A DNA stretch of 64,000 nucleotides from Pedobacter cryoconitis. Lineage in GTDB: Bacteria > Bacteroidota > Bacteroidia > Sphingobacteriales > Sphingobacteriaceae. The stretch is from NCBI RefSeq assembly GCF_014207135.1, contig NZ_JACHCC010000007.1, positions 62,001 through 126,000 on the forward strand, written 5' to 3'. The notes beneath the pieces are model-generated. The model did no database searches and had not been told where the DNA came from. It saw nothing but the letters and a program-made list of their open reading frames with translations. Numbering within the stretch: position 1 is the stretch's first letter; every line of letters starts with the position of its first letter. Made by a program: the position numbers and the translations under genes. Below, one piece after another: positions 7,731-17,182 of the stretch.

Positions 7731-8924
7731 ATGACCGTGATCATCGAGAAGAGTAAACTCTTAAGGGCAGATATAATCAGACAACTATACTATAAACATC
7801 CGCTTTCCTTAACTGAACTGAGCAGGTTAACTAACAAAAGTTTACCACTGGTTACTAAAGTCGTAAACAATCTCATTACAGAAGGTTATATCGTTGAACA
7901 AGGTCTTGCTCCATCAACAGGCGGCAGAAGAGCATCACAATTTCTACTCAATCCGGACAACCAGAAGTACATCGTTTCCATAGCCATGGATCAGTTGATA
8001 ACCCGTATGGTTATTTATGATTTAGCGCATCAAATGGTTGTGCCTGTAAAATCAGTTCATCTTATCATTGCTGAAGATAAATATGGGGTGTCCAAACTGG
8101 TTGATTTTATAAAAGAAAACCTGTTATTAGCTGGCATTCAAAGAAAAAACCTTTTAGGTGTAGGTCTGGGCATGCCAGGATTCATTAATATTGAAGAAGG
8201 GATTAATCATTCCTATCTGAAACCCGAAAACGGGCAGAACCTGCAACAATATTTAACTGCTGAATTAGATTTACCAGTATTTATTGACAATGATTCTAGC
8301 CTGATCGCATTGGCCGAATGGCATTTTGGTGCGGCAAAGGGGATGAAAGATGTGCTGGTTGCCAATATTGGCTGGGGTACCGGACTAGGTATGATTGTCA
8401 ACGGACAGCTTTACAGGGGAAGCAGTGGTTATGCCGGAGAATTCAGTCATATTCCATTATCAAATACCAATAACCTTTGCTCCTGTGGCAAAAGGGGCTG
8501 TCTGGAAGTAGAAACTTCATTACTGGTCATGACTCAGAGAGCGATAGCAGAGATCGAAGGAGGGGCAGCATCCAGTATGACCACTCTTTTTAAAGACAAA
8601 AGCAAAGATATCGGGGAGCTTTTCCTTGAAGCCGCAAGTAATCATGATCCACTTGCTGTTTCTATTCTTTCTGATGCAGCCTTTTTACTTGGAAAAGGGC
8701 TAGCTACTTTAATCCATATTATGAATCCTGAATGTATTGTATTGAGTGGTCGCGGAGCGATGGCCGGAAAAATTCTGTTACCTCCCATACAACAGGCGAT
8801 CAATGAATTTTGTATTCCCCGGATGGCAGATCAGACTTCCATTGTATTGTCAGAACTGGCGGTGAATGCTGAGTTGCTGGCTGCGGCAAGTCTGGTCATT
8901 GAAAATAGCCAGTTCGAATTTTAA
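7731..8924 (+). CDS. ROK-family transcriptional regulator (NagC/XylR type)
   Basis: 397 residues. Residues 1-75 form a winged helix-turn-helix (LTELSRLTNKSLPLVTKVV, wing at GGRRAS). The rest is a ROK sugar-kinase-like domain with GVGLGMPGFIN, FIDNDSS (the aspartate position used as catalytic base in true kinases) and the zinc-binding CSCGKRGCLE motif near residue 250. The first phosphate-binding loop, normally DxGGT, reads MDQLIT and has lost its glycines. This suggests a sugar-sensing repressor rather than an active kinase. It precedes a susC-susD pair on the same strand, 40 bp away, and probably controls it. Confidence 0.9.
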   Translation: MTVIIEKSKLLRADIIRQLYYKHPLSLTELSRLTNKSLPLVTKVVNNLITEGYIVEQGLAPSTGGRRASQFLLNPDNQKYIVSIAMDQLITRMVIYDLAHQMVVPVKSVHLIIAEDKYGVSKLVDFIKENLLLAGIQRKNLLGVGLGMPGFINIEEGINHSYLKPENGQNLQQYLTAELDLPVFIDNDSSLIALAEWHFGAAKGMKDVLVANIGWGTGLGMIVNGQLYRGSSGYAGEFSHIPLSNTNNLCSCGKRGCLEVETSLLVMTQRAIAEIEGGAASSMTTLFKDKSKDIGELFLEAASNHDPLAVSILSDAAFLLGKGLATLIHIMNPECIVLSGRGAMAGKILLPPIQQAINEFCIPRMADQTSIVLSELAVNAELLAAASLVIENSQFEF

Positions 8925-8964
8925 TAAGCAAACAAACCAATTTAATATATAAATCTAATCAAGC

Positions 8965-11900
8965 ATGAAAAAAATCTACTCCAGATGTTTAAGTGTTTTA
9001 TTGTTAACATTGCTGACAATAACCGCTTATGCACAAAAAACTGTATCCGGAAAGGTACAGGATGCTACGGGTACCCCGGTGCCTGCAGTGAGTATACTTG
9101 TAAAAGGTACAAATAAAGGTACCAGTACCGATGGCAATGGTAAATTCTCTATTTCGGTTCCCGAAGGAGGTACTTTGGTATTTCGTTATATCGGATACAA
9201 GATGCAGGAAGTTCCGGTAGGCTCATCGGCTACTTTAAACATCGTTTTGCAGGATGATAATAAAAATCTGACAGAAGTTGTCGTTACTGCATTAGGTATT
9301 AAGAGAGAAAAAAAATCTCTTGGTTATGCTGTGCAGGAAGTTAAAGGAGAATCTTTGGTTGAAGCCAGAGAACCAAACCTGGCCAATACGCTTTCTGGTA
9401 AAGTTTCAGGTTTGCAGGTTATCCGTTCCAGTAATGGGCCGGCAGGTTCTTCAAAAATCAACTTAAGAGGAAATAACTCTTTGACTGGTGATAACCAGCC
9501 GCTGATTGTGGTTGATGGAGTGCCTTTGAATAATTTCACCGGAGCAATTGATAATTTCTCAGGTAAACAAAACAGTGATTTTTTCAATCCTTCTCTGGAT
9601 ATGGGAAATGGTCTTTCCGATATCAACCCTGAGGATATTGAAAGTATGTCTGTACTGAAAGGGCCAGCGGCATCAGCACTTTATGGTTCAAGAGCAGGTA
9701 ACGGAGTAATTCTGGTTACTACTAAAAGCGGAAAAGCCCAGAAAGGATTAGGCATAACTGTTTCTTCAACTTTAGGTATTGAAAGTGTTTTCACAAATCC
9801 AAAAGCGCAAAGTGATTTTGGACAGGGCTCAAATAATATATTCGATCCTTTGTCAGGTTCGAGCTGGGGACCTAAAGTTGCTGGTCAGACCGTAACCAAC
9901 TGGAATGGTACCCAGTCTCCTATGAAAACCTATAATAACATCAATGATTATCTGAATACCGGGATAAGTTCAAATCAAAGTGTAGCATTTCAACAACAGG
10001 TTAAGTCTACTTCGGTTTATACTTCTTTTAACCGTTTAGATGATAAGGGGATTATTCCAGGGGCTGAATTACAGCGGACAAACCTGATGGCCAGGGCAAC
10101 AACTAAATTCGGTGAAGGTGACAGATGGCAGACAGATACGAAGATACAATACAGTAATTCTAATGCCATGAACAGGCCTGCAGGCGGTTCTAATTCAAGT
10201 AACATCTTTTCTACATTATACAATTTTCCAAGATCATTAGATATCACGCAATTTAATCCTGCTGTCGATGGCAACAACAAAATGATCTGGTACAGTCCGA
10301 CAAGTACGCAGCTCAATCCATACTGGGCAAGGCAGTATAACCTTAATCAGGATGTCAGAGACAGATATATCATGAACGGGTCGTTAAAATACAATTTCAA
10401 TAGCTGGTTAAATGCTGAAGTAAAAGCAGGAGCTGATAAGTATAGTACTACAGCCGAAGAGAAACTTTATGCAGGTAGTCCTTCGTCAACAACAGGCCGT
10501 TACAGTTTGAGTAAACAGTCTTTTACAGAAACAAATTTCAGTGCATTAGTTAACGGGCACAAAGATAATATCTTTGGTCGTCTGGGTGGAGCCTTCAGTG
10601 TTGGTGCTAATGCGATGTCACAACAGTTAAGTGCTTTAAGTGCAAACACAGGTGATATGACTGTGCCGAATTTCTTCTCTTTAAATAATGGTAAAAATCC
10701 AGCGACTATCGGACAGATTTTGAATAAGAAAAAGATCAATTCTGTGTATGGTACCGTACAGGCAAACTGGGACGGCTATTTATTCGTGGACGGAACTTTC
10801 AGGAATGATAAGACCTCTACTTTAGCTCCTGGTAAGAACTCTTATTTTTATCCTTCAGTGAGCTTTTCGTACGTGATTACAGAAATGTTCAGCAAAATGG
10901 GTAAAGAGTTACCTTCATGGATAAGTTATGCCAAACTGAGAGCATCTGCTGCTACGGTAGGTAACGACATGGCTCCTTATCAGTTATACAATACTTACGT
11001 TATCAATAAAGATCCGAATGGAAACCCTATAGCTTCGAGAAATGACGTGCTATACAATCCTGATGTGAAAAATGAGTTGATTAAATCTTATGAGGCAGGA
11101 GCAGAGATGCGTTTCTTTAAAAGCCGGGTAGGTTTTGATTTGTCAGTATATAAGTCAAATGCTACAAATCAATTGATTGATATTCCATTGGATCCTTTGA
11201 GTGGTTATAAAGCTGTGAAAGTTAATTCAGGAAATATCCAGAATACTGGTGTTGAACTGATGGTAGATGCACATATCCTGGATAATCCAAATTCATTGAA
11301 CTGGAATGTAGCATTAAACTATTCACACAATAATAACACCGTGAAATCTTTGAGCCCTGGTATTCCACAGTATTCTCTGGCTGGTTTTGATGATGTTAAA
11401 ATTCTGGCAGTAGAAGGACAGAAGTATGGAGAGATTTATGGTAGTAAATTTTTGCGTGTGACTGACGCCAGCAGTCCATACAATGGCCAGATTTTATTAG
11501 ATGCCAATGGTTTGCCACAAAAGGGTGATCAGAATGTGAAATTAGGAAATCAACAGGCAAATGCACTGGTTGGTATTACCAATACATTCAGTTACAAAGG
11601 GTTTAATCTTTCCTTCCTGGTTGACGGGCGTTTTGGTGGAAAGATTTTCTCAACCACATTGTTAGCCATGCAGAAAAGCGGCACAGCTAATAATACTGTA
11701 GTTAATGGTTCAAGAGACAATATGGTTGCTGCGGGGGTTATCCTTGATCCGGCAACAAACCAATACGTGAAAAATACAAAAGCGGTAACTCCGCAACAAT
11801 ACTGGTCGGCTGTGGGTACCGGTAACCTGGGTATTACAGAAGCCAACCTTTATGATGCTTCTAATATCAGAATCAGAAATATAAATCTGAGCTACAATTT

Positions 11901-12102
11901 ATCTCCAAAACTTTTGGCTAAAACTCCTATTCAGAGAGCAAAAATTGGGGTGTCTTGTAATAACGTCTGGTTAATCAGCAGCCATATGAACGGTATTGAC
12001 CCTGAATCGGTTTTTGCTACCGGAACTAATGCTGTAGGGTTTGAGAACTCCAGCGCACCTACCACACGTACCGTTTCCTTTAATTTAACCTTAGGCTTTT
12101 AA
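8965..12102 (+). CDS. SusC/RagA-type TonB-linked outer-membrane transporter
   Basis: 1045 residues, a normal length. After a signal peptide (cleavage after ITAYA) come a carboxypeptidase-regulatory-like domain (VSGKVQDATGTPVPAVSI), a TonB-box-like stretch (LTEVVVTALGIKR), the plug domain (NTLSGKVSGLQV, PLIVVDGVPLNN, MSVLKGPAASALYGSRAGNG) and a long beta-barrel ending in aromatic F (FNLTLGF). It would import a ligand captured by the SusD partner 13 bp downstream. No glycoside hydrolase is encoded nearby, so the substrate cannot be named; the ROK regulator suggests a sugar. Confidence 0.95.
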   Translation: MKKIYSRCLSVLLLTLLTITAYAQKTVSGKVQDATGTPVPAVSILVKGTNKGTSTDGNGKFSISVPEGGTLVFRYIGYKMQEVPVGSSATLNIVLQDDNKNLTEVVVTALGIKREKKSLGYAVQEVKGESLVEAREPNLANTLSGKVSGLQVIRSSNGPAGSSKINLRGNNSLTGDNQPLIVVDGVPLNNFTGAIDNFSGKQNSDFFNPSLDMGNGLSDINPEDIESMSVLKGPAASALYGSRAGNGVILVTTKSGKAQKGLGITVSSTLGIESVFTNPKAQSDFGQGSNNIFDPLSGSSWGPKVAGQTVTNWNGTQSPMKTYNNINDYLNTGISSNQSVAFQQQVKSTSVYTSFNRLDDKGIIPGAELQRTNLMARATTKFGEGDRWQTDTKIQYSNSNAMNRPAGGSNSSNIFSTLYNFPRSLDITQFNPAVDGNNKMIWYSPTSTQLNPYWARQYNLNQDVRDRYIMNGSLKYNFNSWLNAEVKAGADKYSTTAEEKLYAGSPSSTTGRYSLSKQSFTETNFSALVNGHKDNIFGRLGGAFSVGANAMSQQLSALSANTGDMTVPNFFSLNNGKNPATIGQILNKKKINSVYGTVQANWDGYLFVDGTFRNDKTSTLAPGKNSYFYPSVSFSYVITEMFSKMGKELPSWISYAKLRASAATVGNDMAPYQLYNTYVINKDPNGNPIASRNDVLYNPDVKNELIKSYEAGAEMRFFKSRVGFDLSVYKSNATNQLIDIPLDPLSGYKAVKVNSGNIQNTGVELMVDAHILDNPNSLNWNVALNYSHNNNTVKSLSPGIPQYSLAGFDDVKILAVEGQKYGEIYGSKFLRVTDASSPYNGQILLDANGLPQKGDQNVKLGNQQANALVGITNTFSYKGFNLSFLVDGRFGGKIFSTTLLAMQKSGTANNTVVNGSRDNMVAAGVILDPATNQYVKNTKAVTPQQYWSAVGTGNLGITEANLYDASNIRIRNINLSYNLSPKLLAKTPIQRAKIGVSCNNVWLISSHMNGIDPESVFATGTNAVGFENSSAPTTRTVSFNLTLGF

Positions 12103-12115
12103 TCTTTCTATTACG

Positions 12116-14020
12116 ATGAAACATATATTATCAAAATCATGTGCCCTTATTGCTGCTGCAATGTTCGTGGGATCATGTAAGAAAATTGATCAGATCAATA
12201 CCAGCCAGACTGCTGCCAATGGCGACCAGGTTCAGGTTGAATATTTTATAAATAACTCCATTATTTCGGCGCAGATGGATCCGGATGTTGCCGAGAGATC
12301 CTTTGTGCTTTATTGGAAACCAGCCGGACATCAGGCAGCTGATGTGGATGGCGGAGCAATCTCTGTCGCTAATTATGACGACGGATGGACAAGTTCCTAT
12401 TACAATCAGGTATCGACCTGGTTAAATTATGCGAATACAGCTATACAGATAGGTAATCAGCAAATTGCAGCTGGTAAAGCTCAGCCTTATACCAAAAACC
12501 TGATTCAGGTAGCCCGTATATGGAGAGCTTATTTAATGAGCGAGATGTCTGATAATTTTGGTCCGATTCCGGTTAAAGCTTTTGAAAATACAAATCCAGA
12601 CTTTTCGGACGTAAAGACCGTATATTATTATTTACTGGATGAGTTGAAAGACGCAAGTTCAAAACTGGATCTTTCTGTCGTGAATACAGCAGATTTAGTA
12701 AAATTAGATCCTTCTTATGCCTATAATTACGCCAACTGGCAGAGATATGCCAATTCCATGCGTTTACGTCTGGCCATGAGGTTGTCTGAAGTTGATCCTG
12801 CAAAAGCTCAGGCTGAGTTTGAGGCTGCAGCTGCGACTAATAACTTTATCACAACAAAAGATCAGAGTTTCCAGGTACAGGAAAAAGATGGCTGGAGTGC
12901 CTTAAGTGGTGTGATGAGCCGTCCATGGGATACACAACCTTTATCAGCGACTTTGAACAATCTTTTTGTTGGTCTTGGAGGTGTAAAAACACAGGATCAA
13001 TTAGGTGCCGATTTTCAGCCCTTTATTAAATCTGCCGACTGGTTAGGCCAACGTTACCCTGATCAATTTGCTACTAAAACAAATGATCCTGCTGCGGGAT
13101 ACTGGTTTAATGGTTTACCGTTTACAATCGATCCACGTGCTTTTGTATTGTTCAGTATCCCTGGTGATCTGACCAATCCAAACTATCCGAACCAAAATGG
13201 TAATTATGATACAGTGACTTCAAGGTTGCTGAAAGATGCTAACGGAGCAACAGTTAAAACGGTTGATGCTAAATATACCTGGAATGCGAAGACTGATGGA
13301 AACTGGGGACAGAAAGACCAGATGAACCAATTGGTTAATTATGGAGGGACTATGCCACGTATCAATATGCAGTTTAGAAACAGCACCCAAAAAAGATTAT
13401 TCTTCGGACCTTGGGAAACTTACTTTTTACTGGCAGAAGGTGCTGAACGCGGATGGAATTCTCCAATGGGCGCACAAGCTGCTTACGAAACTGGTATTGC
13501 TAAAAGCTTTGATTACTGGGGTGTATCTATGGGATCTTATATAACATCTCAGGATTACAACAGAGTTGGAACATCTGTAAGCTGGACACATACTACCGAA
13601 CCCAATGCGGGACGTGTGATGAAGTATGAAGATGGAATGACTGGTACACCAGGTACAGTTACTGTAAATTATCCAAAAAATGATCTGTATAAAAACGGAG
13701 CAGTTAAAAATGACCATTTAACAAAAATCATTACACAGAAATTTATCGCTCAGACCCCATGGTTGCCATTGGAAGCATGGAATGATCATAGACGATTAGG
13801 ATTGCCGTTTTTTGAAAATCCGGTTATTGAACTTCCAATAACTACTTTGCCTGCATTGAACGATGGTTCTTATATGACCAGCAGTGTTAAGTTTTTCCCT
13901 CAGCGTTTAAAATATCCTTCAAGTCTGATTAATACAAATTCATCAGGTTATAACCAGGCAGTCTCTGCACTTGCTGGTCAGGATGCTGTTTTAACCCCGT
14001 TATGGTGGGCTAAAAAATAA
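12116..14020 (+). CDS. SusD/RagB-like nutrient-binding lipoprotein (SusD-like_2 type)
   Basis: 634 residues, longer than classical SusD and fitting the SusD-like_2 subgroup. The lipoprotein signal ends in MFVGSCKK (lipidated cysteine near 22). Helical segments such as VARIWRAYLMSEMSDNFGPI and WQRYANSMRLRLAMRLSEVD match the TPR-like core of the family. It sits on the cell surface as the lid of the SusC transporter encoded just upstream. A strong terminator follows. Confidence 0.93.
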   Translation: MKHILSKSCALIAAAMFVGSCKKIDQINTSQTAANGDQVQVEYFINNSIISAQMDPDVAERSFVLYWKPAGHQAADVDGGAISVANYDDGWTSSYYNQVSTWLNYANTAIQIGNQQIAAGKAQPYTKNLIQVARIWRAYLMSEMSDNFGPIPVKAFENTNPDFSDVKTVYYYLLDELKDASSKLDLSVVNTADLVKLDPSYAYNYANWQRYANSMRLRLAMRLSEVDPAKAQAEFEAAAATNNFITTKDQSFQVQEKDGWSALSGVMSRPWDTQPLSATLNNLFVGLGGVKTQDQLGADFQPFIKSADWLGQRYPDQFATKTNDPAAGYWFNGLPFTIDPRAFVLFSIPGDLTNPNYPNQNGNYDTVTSRLLKDANGATVKTVDAKYTWNAKTDGNWGQKDQMNQLVNYGGTMPRINMQFRNSTQKRLFFGPWETYFLLAEGAERGWNSPMGAQAAYETGIAKSFDYWGVSMGSYITSQDYNRVGTSVSWTHTTEPNAGRVMKYEDGMTGTPGTVTVNYPKNDLYKNGAVKNDHLTKIITQKFIAQTPWLPLEAWNDHRRLGLPFFENPVIELPITTLPALNDGSYMTSSVKFFPQRLKYPSSLINTNSSGYNQAVSALAGQDAVLTPLWWAKK

Positions 14021-14045
14021 GTTATCGGGATATCCGAAACGGAAA

Positions 14046-14081
14046 GGGGTGGATGTTATCAATAACATTCACCCCTTTTTT
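14046..14081 (+). terminator. strong intrinsic terminator after susD
   Basis: GGGGTG-G-ATGTTAT pairs with ATAACAT-T-CACCCC (up to 14 bp including one G-U), followed by six T residues. It lies between convergent genes (susD and OmpA-like copy A) and may serve both strands. Confidence 0.88.
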
Positions 14082-14095
14082 GATTTTAAATCAGC

Positions 14096-16069
14096 TTATT
14101 GTCTGATCACTTTAAATTCAGTTCTGCGGTTTAGCTGATGCATTGCATCCGAACATTTGACCCCATTGCTACAGCCATTGAGCAACTGTGTTTCGCCATA
14201 ACCTTTTCCGGTGATCCTGCTTTTGTCAATTCCTCTGGAAATGATATACTGCACGGCAGAATTGGCTCTTTTTTGTGATAACCACAGGTTGTACTGATCC
14301 TTACCTCTGCTGTCGGTGAAGGAGCTGAGTTCCACCCCGATGTTTTCATTGGTTTTCATGGTCGAGACCAGTTTATCCAGTTCTCTTGCGGCATCAGGTC
14401 TGATATTGGATTTGTCAAAATCATAATAAATATTGTTGATGACAATAGCTTTGTTGAGCACAAGTGTTTCCAGGAACAAGTCTTTATGCAGGACTGTTGA
14501 AGTCGTTAAGTTCATGGTTGTCAGCGAAGCCCCATCCGAGCTGTAACCAGGTTTTTCTGCTTTGAGAGTGTAATCTGCCTCCTGATCCAAGCCAAAGCTG
14601 TAAGCACCACGGCTGTCTGTTTGTGTGGTCAGCGTATTTCCCCCCTGTTTGTTCAGGGTGATGGTTGCCCCAGCAATCGGCTGATTAGTTTTGCGGTCAT
14701 AGACAGTACCCTGGAGTTTGAAATCGAGGATCATTTTAGCGGCAAAGCTGTAGATATCATCACTGCCCATTCCTCCCGGACGATTGGAAGCCATCAGTGC
14801 ATTTCCTTTGAGGCTGAGGTTGAAAGCGAAATCATCCTGCGGTGAATTGACCGGGTAGCCCAGGTTGACAGGGGTTCCCAGTCCAGCAGCTGTTTTAGCA
14901 GCTTTATAAATATCAAGTCCACCCATACCTACCAGTCCGTCACTGCTGAAATAGAAGTTCCCCTGCTGATCGGTAAAAGGACTGCGTTCATTGCCAGGGG
15001 TATTGAAAGCCACGAGATTGACTGCCTCTGCCCAGGTTCCATCTGCATTTTTGCTGCAGCTGTAGATATCTGTTCCACCTTTCCCCCCAGGCATGGAAGA
15101 AACGAAGTAGAGTGTATTTCCATCGGCAGAGATAAAAGGATCACCGACCGACCATTCATTGACTTTATTGTATCTGAACGGGACTGGTTTGCCCCATACG
15201 CCATTGGCATCTTTGGTACTGCTGTAGACTTCCAGGTTAATGGTTGCAGGTTGTCCTTTCTGGCGGATAATTTTTTTTGGTATTCTGGTGAGGGTAAAAT
15301 AAATGGTATTGCCATCCGCAGTAAAAGTGGCCGCTCCAATATGGTAATTGGTCTGCGGGTTGATTGGGAAAAGCTTTAAGCTATCATCGGCTTCCTTTTT
15401 CTGATACAGGCGCAGGTACTGATTTCCTGTCCATCCATAATGAGCAGGATCTGGTAACTTGGTCTGGCTGTCAAATTTGAGGAAAGGTTTGCGGTAGATT
15501 GTTCCAGCCTGTGCAGGTAAATTTCTGTCAGAAGTGAATACAATACTTTGCTGATAGGCAACCGCTCCCCAGTCTGAATCTGTACTGTTAAGCCCTTTTT
15601 CATTGACCAGGGTTACTGGTTTGGGGTTTGCAGTCCAGTAGGCTGCCGAATCACAGGAAGCGCTCCAGATTTGCTGCTGCTGTGGGCTGATGCCTGGTTT
15701 TAAGCTTGCATATTTCTGGTACTGAATTTTAGCCTCCTGATATTTGGCATTGCTTTGTAAGGCCCTGGCATAATAGAGGGTGTTTTCAGGTGTACTTTCG
15801 GGCATGGCCGAGGCGATGGCATACCAGGATTCTGCCTTTGGATAATTGTCTGTCAGGCGATAGGTATCGGCCAGTCTTGTCGCGGCATGGAGGGTTTGTT
15901 TTTTCTGATAAGCCTTCTCATAGAGTGCTGCTGCCTGGTTATAATTGTATAATTCAAACTGCTGATCAGCCTGCTTCAGGATATACTGTGCCTTTGTTTT
16001 TATGGTAGTCAGGGACAGCACAATGGTTGCTGTGATTATCCCTGACTGTATTGATTTGATGCTGCTCAT
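14096..16069 (-). CDS. TPR/PD40/OmpA-like protein of adhesin cassette A
   Basis: 657 residues. Order: signal peptide (cleavage after TKA), TPR-like helices (about 30-130), PD40/WD40-like beta-propeller blades (about 180-440; ADGNTIYF, ADGNTLYFVSS, NFYFSSDG, NALMASNRPGG), a carboxypeptidase-regulatory-like domain (about 446-540; LQGTVYDRKTNQPIAGA) and a C-terminal OmpA domain (YYDFDKSNIRPDAARELD, peptidoglycan-binding FTDSRG...LSQKRA). This architecture is that of PorE/SprD-like proteins linked to T9SS. It is the last gene of cassette A, 34 bp after the PorP/SprF-like gene. The copy in cassette B is nearly identical and one residue shorter. It probably anchors the secretion or adhesin complex to peptidoglycan. 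Confidence 0.9.
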   Translation of the reverse strand: MSSIKSIQSGIITATIVLSLTTIKTKAQYILKQADQQFELYNYNQAAALYEKAYQKKQTLHAATRLADTYRLTDNYPKAESWYAIASAMPESTPENTLYYARALQSNAKYQEAKIQYQKYASLKPGISPQQQQIWSASCDSAAYWTANPKPVTLVNEKGLNSTDSDWGAVAYQQSIVFTSDRNLPAQAGTIYRKPFLKFDSQTKLPDPAHYGWTGNQYLRLYQKKEADDSLKLFPINPQTNYHIGAATFTADGNTIYFTLTRIPKKIIRQKGQPATINLEVYSSTKDANGVWGKPVPFRYNKVNEWSVGDPFISADGNTLYFVSSMPGGKGGTDIYSCSKNADGTWAEAVNLVAFNTPGNERSPFTDQQGNFYFSSDGLVGMGGLDIYKAAKTAAGLGTPVNLGYPVNSPQDDFAFNLSLKGNALMASNRPGGMGSDDIYSFAAKMILDFKLQGTVYDRKTNQPIAGATITLNKQGGNTLTTQTDSRGAYSFGLDQEADYTLKAEKPGYSSDGASLTTMNLTTSTVLHKDLFLETLVLNKAIVINNIYYDFDKSNIRPDAARELDKLVSTMKTNENIGVELSSFTDSRGKDQYNLWLSQKRANSAVQYIISRGIDKSRITGKGYGETQLLNGCSNGVKCSDAMHQLNRRTEFKVIRQ

Positions 16070-16103
16070 GGATGGGAAGCGTTAGAATATAAATGATAAA
16101 ATT

Positions 16104-17081
16104 TTAGAAGTACCTAGGTGATTTCATTCTGGTATTTTTGGTATTGAAATAATAACCGATTGATATTTCATGAGTACCGCTGCTGTATCCCTGCAAAGGC
16201 CCGATGGAGATATCATAGGCATAACCAATCCGGAGCGTTTTGGTTGGGAATACTTCTATGGCAGCCACTGCGGAGTTACGGTTACTGAGGTCTCTTTGGA
16301 GATAGTCTTTGTTGTAGAGTTTAACCCCTGTGCGGTAAGAGCCCCCGATCCATATCCTGTCCATGAACAGGACAAAGGCATTAATGTCTAGACTGGTCGG
16401 GCCAGCACGGTCATCCTTTAACAGGAAAGACGGCTTCAATAAGATGTCCTGTCCCAGAGGGATGAGTGTACCTGCGGTTAAATAATAATGAGGTTTGGGT
16501 TGAGGAATAAAAGCGTAGCGATCTACATTGATATATTGGGCGATGAGGTTATCGGCAGAGAATCCTGCATAATAGCGGTCATCGGAATAATATACCCCGA
16601 CTCTGGCATCGGGCAGGATGGTACTTTGGGTACCTGTAGGCTGATCGATTTCCGGATCATTGGGATTTAACATGGAACCGTCTATGCCGAGTTGTTCCAT
16701 TCCGATCCCTACCCCGAAGGCAAGTCTTGAACTTCCCGAAGCGTTCATTCTCAGGCGATAGGCATAATTGGCATAAGCGGCCAGGTTACTCTGAGCACCG
16801 AGTTTATCGGCCGATACCTGGAGGGCTAGTCCGACATTACCATCATTAGCTGTCGCATCTACAGCGAGAGAGAAGGTTGTTGGAGCCCCTTTAATCCCAG
16901 TCCACTGGCTGCGGTAAAAACTATGGAGGTTCAATTGCTCTTTATATCCTGCATAGGCAGGATTGATATAGATGCCGTTGAACATATACTGGCTGAACTG
17001 CGCGTCTTGTTGTGCTTTGACCACCTCTGAAGGAAGTAGCAGGGTGAAAACCAACACTATTAATAACAAGCTTCTTTTCAT
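16104..17081 (-). CDS. PorP/SprF-family T9SS outer-membrane protein, cassette A
   Basis: 325 residues from the ATG at 17079-17081 (MKRSLLLIVLVF, a normal signal peptide). The frame continues 11 codons upstream to 17114, but that gives an odd basic extension. Family features: QDAQFSQYMFNGIYINPAYAG right after the signal, then a beta-barrel pattern ending in EISIGYYF. SprF-like proteins are needed for secretion of type B sorting-domain cargo such as SprB. It lies directly after the adhesin gene, as sprF follows sprB in Flavobacterium johnsoniae. I see only two substitutions relative to the cassette B copy. Confidence 0.92.
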   Translation of the reverse strand: MKRSLLLIVLVFTLLLPSEVVKAQQDAQFSQYMFNGIYINPAYAGYKEQLNLHSFYRSQWTGIKGAPTTFSLAVDATANDGNVGLALQVSADKLGAQSNLAAYANYAYRLRMNASGSSRLAFGVGIGMEQLGIDGSMLNPNDPEIDQPTGTQSTILPDARVGVYYSDDRYYAGFSADNLIAQYINVDRYAFIPQPKPHYYLTAGTLIPLGQDILLKPSFLLKDDRAGPTSLDINAFVLFMDRIWIGGSYRTGVKLYNKDYLQRDLSNRNSAVAAIEVFPTKTLRIGYAYDISIGPLQGYSSGTHEISIGYYFNTKNTRMKSPRYF

Positions 17082-17144
17082 ACGGGTAAATTTAATTCTG
17101 TTTCGACTCTTCAATCTGATTGTGTTTTTCCGGTTTGTTTATTA

Positions 17145-17175
17145 ACCCACAGGCTGAAAAGTTCAGCCCATGGGT
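17145..17175 (-). other. hairpin between adhesin A and the sprF-like gene
   Basis: GGCTGAA/TTCAGCC with a 3-nt loop, extended by ACCCA/TGGGT after a CA/CA internal loop. No T-run follows on the minus strand, so it is probably not a full terminator. It may be a partial terminator, or a processing or stability element setting the ratio of adhesin to SprF. The same spacer in cassette B has a different but also stable hairpin. Confidence 0.6.
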
Positions 17176-17182
17176 GGGTGTG

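Noticed and set aside
14929..15339. 136-codon alternative frame within the OmpA-like gene (and its counterpart at 33199-33519)
   Set aside because: Both are out-of-frame shadows of the PD40 region, duplicated only because the gene is duplicated.
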